51,709 nt of DNA from Palsa-513 sp036510225 (GTDB taxonomy: Bacteria > Actinomycetota > Thermoleophilia > Solirubrobacterales > Solirubrobacteraceae): positions 1 to 51,709 of the forward strand of contig DATCEH010000105.1 in NCBI GenBank assembly GCA_036510225.1. Direction: 5' to 3'. Made by a program: the position numbers and the translations under genes. Positions 46,512 through 51,709 of the stretch are shown piece after piece; position 1 is the first letter of the stretch, and every line of letters starts with the position of its first letter. The notes below the pieces were generated by a model that did not search any database, was not told where the DNA came from, and saw only the letters and a list, made by a program, of their open reading frames with translations.

Positions 46512-48950
46512 GTGCCCAGACCCCCCCGCCGTTCCCGCTCGCGATCGGCTATCGCGCGCCGCCGCCTGACCGCGCTAGCGAGCGTCGTCGCGCTCGTCGC
46601 GGTGATCGACGTCGCCAGTGCCTCGTCGACCGTCGCCGTCGGTCCGTGCGGGGCCACCGGCGTGCTGTCCGGCACGAGCCCGATGACCTGCACCTACACA
46701 ACGGTCGGCTCCGACACGTTCACCGTCCCGTCGGGCGTCACCCAGGGCAGCTTTACGGTCGTCGGGGCACAGGGCGGCCACTACTTCATCTCGGGCGCGG
46801 CCGCCAACGGCTGCGCGGCGGTGAGCGACATAACCGGGCGACCGGGTGGCGGCGGCGGCGAGGCCGCGGCGACGCTGGCTCTGACACCCGGAGCGCAGAT
46901 CCAGGTCGACGTAGCCGGCGCCGGCGTCAACGGCACGGCCGCCAAGCGCTGTGGCGGAATGATGAACGGCCCGTCGGGCGGGGCCGGCGGTCTCGGCGGC
47001 TTCGGGGGTTCGAACGGCGGCGTCGCCGGCGCCCCTGGTGACGCGAGCGGCGCGAACGGCGGTACGGCCTTCAACGGCGGCAACGGCTCAGGCGCCGGCG
47101 GGTCCTCGGACATCCGCGTCGACCCGAGCGGCTGTGCGTCGCTGACCTGTGGTCTGGCGGACCGCACGTTGGTCGCTGCGGGCGGCGGTGGCGGTGGCGG
47201 CGTCGGCGGTCAGGGCAACGCGCTCGGCGGAGCCGGCGGCGACGGCGGCGGCACGACCGGCGCGAACGGGGGTACGACCGTCGACGGCGGCGGGGCCGGA
47301 GTATCCGGGACCGGCGCCACACCCACGTCAGGCGGAACAGGCGGTCTCGAGCCCGGTCTCCACTCTCCCGGTGCAGACCCGACCGATCCGCGCTACGGCG
47401 GCGATGGAGCGAACGGCTCGTCCGGGTCCGGTGGGGTCGGCGGCGTCGGCAACTTCCCGTGCACCGATCCCAATCGTGGCGGACAGTGTGCAGTGGGTGC
47501 GAACACCTCCGGGGGCGGCGCGGGCGGCGGCGCCGGCGGCGGGCGCTTCGGCGGCGGTGGCGGCAGCGGCGGCGGCTCGACCTTCGGCGGCGGCGGTGGT
47601 GCCGGCGGCGGCGGCGGTGGCGGCAGCAGCTACGCGGACCCGGGTGCCGGCAACGTCGCGATCACGAGCGGCGCCAACCAGGGAACGATCAACGGCGGCA
47701 ACGGCGAGGTGACCGTGACCTGGACGCCGGCCGCCCAGGCGACGCCGACGATCGCGATCCAGGTCGCGCCGACCGGCCAGCTCGGTGGCGAGATCTCGGC
47801 AACGTCGACGCTGGCCGGCGGTTCGAGTCCCACCGGGGCAGTGACGTTCATGCTCTACGGGCCCGGCGACCTGACCTGCGTGACTCCGGTCGCGACCTTC
47901 GTCGAGACCGTCACCGGCGACGGCACATACTCGTCGGGATCGTTCTCACCGACGACGGCCGGCACCTATCGATTCGTGGCGCGCTACAGCGGCGACGGCG
48001 GAAATGCCGCGGCGAGCACCGCCTGCGGGGACGCGAGCAGCTCGATCGCCGTCAGCGGCCCACCCACCGTCACGACCGGCGCGGCCAGCGGTGTCACTGA
48101 CACGACGGCGGGCCTGGCCGGCACGGTGACGCCGAACGGGGTCGACACGAAGGCCGTCTTCGAGTTCGGGACGACGCTCTCGTTCGGGTCGATCACATCG
48201 GTCGCCGACGCCGGTTCCGGAGCGTCTCCGGTGACCTTCACGGGGTCGCTGGCGGGGCTCTCACCGGCGACCACGTACTACTACCGTGTCGTCGCGACGA
48301 GCGCGAACGGAACTGCGTTCGGGACCGTCGCGAGCTTCACGACGACGGGCCCGGCGGCGACCCCGGTCGTTGTCACACAGGCCCCCGTCGCGGTCGCGAA
48401 CACAAGCGCGGTCGTGGCCGGCACGGTCAACCCGAGCCGCCAGGCGACGGCGTACACGGTCGAGTACGGGACGTCGACGACGTTCGGTTCGATCGCCCCG
48501 GTCGTCGAGCTCGACTCTGGAAACAGCCCGGAGGCGGTGACGAGCACGTTGAGCGGCCTGAGCACCAACACGACGTACCTCTACCGGGTCGTGGCAAGCA
48601 ACGCGACCGGCACGAGCACTGGAGCGGTGATGAGCTTCACGACCGGACCGACGGCCGCGCCGGTCGTCGTGAGCGGGGCGGCGACGTCGGTCTCGTCGAC
48701 GAGCGAGAAGCTCAACGGCCGGGTCGACCCGCAGGCGAGCCCGACGTCGTTCGCCTTCGAGTACGGCACGACGACGAACTTCGGGTCGCTGAGCGCCGTC
48801 GACAACGCGGGTTCGGGCTTCGGCTCGCAGTCGGTCTCGCTGACGATCACCGGCCTCACGCCTGGCCAGACGTACCTCTACAGGATCGTGGCCAGCAACG
48901 CGAACGGCTCGGCGACGGGCATCGTGAAGAGCTTCGTAGCCGGCCCATAG
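46512..48950 (+). CDS. Secreted glycine-rich protein with Ig-like and three FN3-like modules
   Basis: 812 residues from GTG 46512, chosen because GGAG lies five bases upstream and gives a compact signal peptide (SAIARRRLTALASVVALVAV). An ATG at 46461, close to the promoter, would add 17 residues. Order: Cys-capped glycine-rich domain (CGATGVLSG...CTYTT, SDTFTVPSGVTQ, GGMMNGPSGG, GGNGSGAGGSSDIR); Ig-like domain (TLAGGSSPTGAVTFMLYGPGDLTC); three FN3-like modules with FGTTLSFGSI, YGTSTTFGSI and YGTTTNFGSL. It is built from the same parts as the 31202 protein but without the RCC1 propeller. No anchor is present. It follows the TolQ-DUF2149 operon under its own promoter. Confidence 0.8.
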   Translation: MPRPPRRSRSRSAIARRRLTALASVVALVAVIDVASASSTVAVGPCGATGVLSGTSPMTCTYTTVGSDTFTVPSGVTQGSFTVVGAQGGHYFISGAAANGCAAVSDITGRPGGGGGEAAATLALTPGAQIQVDVAGAGVNGTAAKRCGGMMNGPSGGAGGLGGFGGSNGGVAGAPGDASGANGGTAFNGGNGSGAGGSSDIRVDPSGCASLTCGLADRTLVAAGGGGGGGVGGQGNALGGAGGDGGGTTGANGGTTVDGGGAGVSGTGATPTSGGTGGLEPGLHSPGADPTDPRYGGDGANGSSGSGGVGGVGNFPCTDPNRGGQCAVGANTSGGGAGGGAGGGRFGGGGGSGGGSTFGGGGGAGGGGGGGSSYADPGAGNVAITSGANQGTINGGNGEVTVTWTPAAQATPTIAIQVAPTGQLGGEISATSTLAGGSSPTGAVTFMLYGPGDLTCVTPVATFVETVTGDGTYSSGSFSPTTAGTYRFVARYSGDGGNAAASTACGDASSSIAVSGPPTVTTGAASGVTDTTAGLAGTVTPNGVDTKAVFEFGTTLSFGSITSVADAGSGASPVTFTGSLAGLSPATTYYYRVVATSANGTAFGTVASFTTTGPAATPVVVTQAPVAVANTSAVVAGTVNPSRQATAYTVEYGTSTTFGSIAPVVELDSGNSPEAVTSTLSGLSTNTTYLYRVVASNATGTSTGAVMSFTTGPTAAPVVVSGAATSVSSTSEKLNGRVDPQASPTSFAFEYGTTTNFGSLSAVDNAGSGFGSQSVSLTITGLTPGQTYLYRIVASNANGSATGIVKSFVAGP

Positions 48951-48974
48951 GCCGGTCGCCGCGGCAGTCCGCCG

Positions 48975-50477
48975 ATGGAATCCGTGGGAGCGTCAGACGT
49001 CGGCGGCGCCGGTTTGGCCTCGGCGGTGCTGACCCGGCGGCGGCTGCTGGCGTCGGCCGCGCGACTCGGGCTTGCGACGTCGACGCTGGGCGCACTCGAC
49101 GCGCTCGCCCGGACCCCGCGACGGGCGGCGGCCGCCGGGCGGCGAGCCCTGCCGGAGATCCAGTTCGACGTCAACGACTTCGTCGAGCCGGCCCGAGCGG
49201 TCGACGGGGTCGTCGTGCGGTTCCCGCCGCTCTACACGAGCTACACGACGATCGCCCTCTCGCGCCGGCCGACCCGGGCCGACCAGGAGCGGATGACCAG
49301 AGCACTCGCCACCGTCGAGCGGACCTACCCGTTCAGCCCGCGCGGCGTGTTCGTCGTGGTCGCATACGGCGTCCCGTACTTCGCTCGCATGCCGGGTGGC
49401 ATCGACGGATCGCTCGTCGCCGGGACGGTGCCGAGGCTGCTCTCCGACCCCGGCCGATCGGCGCTCGAGGAGGCCGTACCGGGGCCGACCGACGTCAGCC
49501 CGTCGAACCCCGGCGTCTCGAAGCAGACCTTCGACGTGCCGGTCGCGATCGAGTCCAACGACCTGGTCGTCGTCCTGCGCAGCGACTCGAGCGCGATCCT
49601 CGGCGAGGTCCTCGAGTATCTCGTGGGAGGGAGGGCCAGCCTCGGTGGTCGGCGGGTCGGAGCGTCGGGTCTCCACGGACTCCTCCGCGTCACGTCGCGC
49701 CGGCTGATGTTCCAGCAGATCGGGCTCCCGCGGAAGGTTGCCGACGCCCACGGGCTGGCGTTCGCCGGCCGGGTCAACCCGGAGTCGCCGATGTGGATGG
49801 GCTTCACCGACCAGCAGGTCATCGGTTCGGGCCCGCCGGCGGTCACGACGTTCGCGGGCAACCCGTCGAGCGTGCTGACGAGCGCCCGGCCCGGCGACTA
49901 CTTCGACCGGGGGTCGATCATGCACCTCTCGCACGTGATCGAGGACCTCGGCCAGTTCTACGCCGAGCCGTACCTCGACCGCGTCCAGTGCATGTTCCGC
50001 TCGAACCCTCCGCCCACCCAGGGCAACGCCGACCAGTTCACAGACGGCGGCGGCCCGGCCTTTCTCGACAACACGTTCCGCGACCCTGGCGACGCGGCGC
50101 AGAACGCGGCTGGCTTCGACACCCCGGGCGGCGCCCATCGGCTCGGCCACCTGACCGCGCTCCAGCGCTCGTCGCGGGCCCCCGACAGCACACCACTCCA
50201 CATCCGGGCCGACGGGGCCGGGCTCGACGCGATGGACGTCCCCGACGGATCGCTCCAGCCGAAGCTTCAGTTCGCGATGTTCGTGCCGACCGCCGACTTC
50301 TTCGCCACACTGCGGCGCAATCAGGCCTCGCCCGACCTCGTCGGGCAGTTCGCGGTCTCTGCGGCCCACGCCGGGATCGAGCGCTTCATCACCACGACTC
50401 GCCGTCAGAACTTCCTCGTGCCGCCGCGCCGCCACCGGGCCTTCCCGCTCGTCGAGCTCGACCCGCTCGGACGTTGA
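48975..50477 (+). CDS. Tat-exported protein related to DyP-type peroxidases
   Basis: 500 residues. TRRRLLASAARLGLA at residues 20-34 is a twin-arginine signal. The mature protein has WMGFTDQQVIG, which corresponds to the GFxDG motif of DyP peroxidases with the Gly replaced by Gln, GSIMHLSHVIEDLGQFY, and a later THE-type segment reading PLHIRADG that resembles the AHIR heme-ligand region, followed by QFAMFVPTADFFATLRR. This combination fits Tat-secreted DyP relatives sometimes annotated as DUF7405. Heme binding is plausible but peroxidase activity is uncertain because the GxxDG loop is altered. It has no obvious operon partner; the next gene starts 18 bases later but has its own operator. Confidence 0.5.
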   Translation: MESVGASDVGGAGLASAVLTRRRLLASAARLGLATSTLGALDALARTPRRAAAAGRRALPEIQFDVNDFVEPARAVDGVVVRFPPLYTSYTTIALSRRPTRADQERMTRALATVERTYPFSPRGVFVVVAYGVPYFARMPGGIDGSLVAGTVPRLLSDPGRSALEEAVPGPTDVSPSNPGVSKQTFDVPVAIESNDLVVVLRSDSSAILGEVLEYLVGGRASLGGRRVGASGLHGLLRVTSRRLMFQQIGLPRKVADAHGLAFAGRVNPESPMWMGFTDQQVIGSGPPAVTTFAGNPSSVLTSARPGDYFDRGSIMHLSHVIEDLGQFYAEPYLDRVQCMFRSNPPPTQGNADQFTDGGGPAFLDNTFRDPGDAAQNAAGFDTPGGAHRLGHLTALQRSSRAPDSTPLHIRADGAGLDAMDVPDGSLQPKLQFAMFVPTADFFATLRRNQASPDLVGQFAVSAAHAGIERFITTTRRQNFLVPPRRHRAFPLVELDPLGR

Positions 50478-50481
50478 TCCG

Positions 50482-50494
50482 ATAATCTGATTAT
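50482..50494. promoter_or_regulatory. ATAATC-T-GATTAT palindrome abutting the phd-like start
   Basis: A perfect 13-base inverted repeat ends directly before the GTG at 50495, in an A/T-rich patch that also contains a possible -10 box (TAATCT, 50483-50488) seven bases before the start. It fits a leaderless promoter with an autoregulatory operator. Confidence 0.55.
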
Positions 50495-50746
50495 GTGCGG
50501 CGGCTGACAGCCACCGAAGCGGCGCGGCGCTTCTCGGATCTGCTGGACCAGGTCGAGCACGACGGCGAGACCTTCCTTGTGGAGCGCCGCGGACGGGTGA
50601 TCGCGAGCGTGGGACCCGCCGCCGGCGCCACCGGCCGCGCCGTCAAGGACCTCCTGCGAGCACAGCCCGTCGACGAGCGCTGGCCAGATGACCTGGCTCT
50701 GTTGCGAGCCGGCGTGGAAGGCGAGGATCGAAGCTGGAACGACTGA
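50495..50746 (+). CDS. Phd/YefM-family antitoxin
   Basis: 83 residues from GTG 50495; the ATG two bases earlier is out of frame and stops quickly. TATEAARRFSDLLDQVEHDGETFLVERRGRVIA is the classic Phd/YefM N-terminal DNA-binding and dimerisation domain. The C-terminal tail (AVKDLLRAQP, DERWPDDLALLR) is the toxin-binding segment. The antitoxin is expected to neutralise the downstream PIN toxin and, with it, repress the promoter at the adjacent palindrome. The coding sequences overlap by 13 bases if the toxin begins at CTG 50734. Confidence 0.88.
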   Translation: MRRLTATEAARRFSDLLDQVEHDGETFLVERRGRVIASVGPAAGATGRAVKDLLRAQPVDERWPDDLALLRAGVEGEDRSWND

Positions 50747-51132
50747 TCCTCGACACGACGATCCTGATCGCCGCCGAGCGTACGAGCCTCGCGATCGGCG
50801 ATTTGATAGCCGACGCGGACGATGTCGCGATCGCCGCGATCACGGCAGCCGAGCTGCTCGTCGGAGTGGAGCTCGCCGACGACCGACACAAGAGCGCGAG
50901 GCGCGCGTTCGTGGACTCGCTGCTCGTCCTGATACCCGTCGAGCCCTACGACCTGCCGACCGCGAGGGTGCACGCCGAGCTGCTGGCCCACGCGCGGACG
51001 ACGGGACGGCGGCGAGGAGCCCACGACCTGCTGATCGCGGCCACGGCCCGCGCCCACGCACGAACGGTCGTAACGGCCGACGTCGCGGGCTTCGACGGCC
51101 TGCCCGGCGTGGTCATCCGACCGCGCCCCTGA
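50734..51132 (+). CDS. vapC: PIN-domain VapC-family ribonuclease toxin
   Basis: 132 residues when started at CTG 50734. The PIN acidic residues are all present: Asp7 in LILDTTILIA, Glu40 in ITAAELLVGVE, Asp98 in GAHDLLIAATA and Asp116 in VVTADVAGF. The first ATG/GTG/TTG in this frame is a TTG at 50803, which would remove Asp7 and the first strand, so it cannot be the start of an active toxin. CTG 50734 has a GAGGA five to nine bases upstream inside the antitoxin gene. VapC toxins cleave tRNA or rRNA. A rare start codon would keep toxin output low. Confidence 0.85.
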   Translation: MERLILDTTILIAAERTSLAIGDLIADADDVAIAAITAAELLVGVELADDRHKSARRAFVDSLLVLIPVEPYDLPTARVHAELLAHARTTGRRRGAHDLLIAATARAHARTVVTADVAGFDGLPGVVIRPRP

Positions 51133-51207
51133 GTCGCAACTCCACGACGGCAGTCCGACGAGCCGCCGATCCGCAGCGAGAACCTAGCTATTGCCTCTCT
51201 ATTTCGT

Positions 51208-51236
51208 TTGACGGGTGACTCGCGGGCGGTTAGATT
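51208..51236 (+). promoter_or_regulatory. Promoter upstream of the terminal propeller gene
   Basis: TTGACG at 51208-51213, 17-base spacer, TAGATT at 51231-51236; same TAGnnT class as the other promoters in the window. Confidence 0.55.
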
Positions 51237-51327
51237 GCCGACCAGGCTGCGCGGAGACAGACGAGGTTCGCACCGAGGTTCGCCGATCTATGGGCGCAGA
51301 CCAAAGATTCAGTCAGGGGTCGAGGGG

Positions 51328-51709
51328 TTGTCAGGAGTGAACGTCTTCGTCTCCGGGGCCTTCGAGTTCGCCGGCGCGAGCACGACCCACAACCGGCTGA
51401 TCGAGATCAACCCGGACGGCACGCTGGATACGAGCTTCAAACCCAGCATCAACAACACAGTCGCCGCGCTGGCCGTGTCGCCGGACGGTGACACGTTGTA
51501 CGTCGGCGGCACCTTCACGAGCGTCAACGGCTCGACGGCGGCATCGCGCCTGGTCGCGTTCGACATGACGACCGGTCTCCTGACGGCGTTCAACCCGGGC
51601 GTCAACAGCAACGTCGCCGCCCTCGCGTTGACACGGACGGCAGGACGCTGTACGCCGCCGGCATCTTCACGATGGTCAACGGCTCGATCGCCGAGAATCG
51701 GCTCGCCGC
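51328..51709 (+). CDS. Delta-60-repeat-type beta-propeller protein, partial, probable frameshift
   Basis: The frame reads VNVFVSGAFEFAG, RLIEINPDGTLDTSF, VAALAVSPDGDTLYVGGTF and RLVAFDMTTGLLTAFNPGV: blades of the DUF5122/delta-60 type of secreted propeller, running off the window. The start is unclear. TTG 51328 follows GAGGGG, GTG 51337 follows AGGAG, and neither yields a signal peptide. Near 51630-51634 the blade pattern jumps to another frame (TDGRTLYAAGIFTMVNGS), which one missing base would explain. The gene is therefore either a 5'-eroded, frameshifted pseudogene or intact with an assembly error. Confidence 0.55.
   Translation, partial: MSGVNVFVSGAFEFAGASTTHNRLIEINPDGTLDTSFKPSINNTVAALAVSPDGDTLYVGGTFTSVNGSTAASRLVAFDMTTGLLTAFNPGVNSNVAALALTRTAGRCTPPASSRWSTARSPRIGSP

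Noticed and set aside
1..51709. tRNA, rRNA, riboswitch, phage attachment or insertion-sequence features
   Set aside because: I scanned for cloverleaf-like stems with CCA ends, transposase motifs, terminal inverted repeats and tRNA-bordered repeats and saw none I could support by eye. A covariance-model search would be decisive for structured RNAs.

Overview
The window is very GC-rich, densely coded and strongly actinobacterial in style. GTG and TTG starts are common, neighbouring genes repeatedly overlap as ATGA or GTGA, and recurring promoters read TTGAC-N17/18-TAGnnT, several of them apparently leaderless. Many secreted proteins are built from fibronectin-III-like modules with a YGT(T/S)TSFGS signature and from glycine-rich domains. 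I infer Actinomycetota, probably class Thermoleophilia (Solirubrobacterales-like); this rests on style, not on a marker gene. I found no rRNA, tRNA, CRISPR array, transposase or integrase.

Layout. (1) 1-4966: tail of a secreted Ig-like protein, a small PKD-like protein, an FG-GAP/Ig/FN3 surface protein and a periplasmic-binding-like lipoprotein. (2) 4971-10034: two tandem paralogous polytopic membrane proteins with a GT-C-like acidic motif. (3) 10072-13839: an operon of a TolQ/ExbB/MotA-type proton channel, a DUF2149 ExbD-like partner and a lytic transglycosylase with a degenerate LytM-like region. (4) 13862-23968: a divergent surface-glycan locus. The minus arm carries a GT-C-like protein, lipoprotein, GT2 glycosyltransferase, NeuD/PglD-like acyltransferase, glycosidase-like propeller, SMR protein, WbqC protein and AOC-barrel lipoprotein. 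The plus arm carries a PhyH oxygenase, methyltransferase, DegT aminotransferase and lipoprotein. (5) 23969-28405: a rearranged zone with a TacA-TacT toxin-antitoxin pair, gene remnants, a secreted FN3 protein fused in frame to a ribbon-helix-helix antitoxin, and small secreted paralogues.

(6) 28593-35130: secreted beta-propeller proteins (seven-bladed YVTN; seven RCC1 repeats joined to a glycine-rich domain) and a broken glycine-rich gene. (7) 35220-48950: a glycine-rich protein ending in a ModA-like domain, a divergently transcribed ECF-S-like membrane protein, a TiaS-like protein, and a tightly coupled operon of repeat lipoprotein, glycine-rich lipoprotein, membrane-anchored glycine-rich protein, second TolQ-like channel and second DUF2149 protein, followed by another glycine-rich/FN3 protein. 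(8) 48975-51709: a Tat-exported DyP-like protein, a Phd-VapC pair whose toxin seems to start at CTG, and a partial delta-60-type propeller gene with a probable frameshift.

The most interesting hypothesis is that the two TolQ-DUF2149 modules are inner-membrane motors for different envelope machines: one linked to peptidoglycan cleavage, the other to a family of glycine-rich surface proteins and a ModA-like binding domain, possibly an energised uptake or surface-display system. The parts and their coupling are visible in the sequence; the function is inference.
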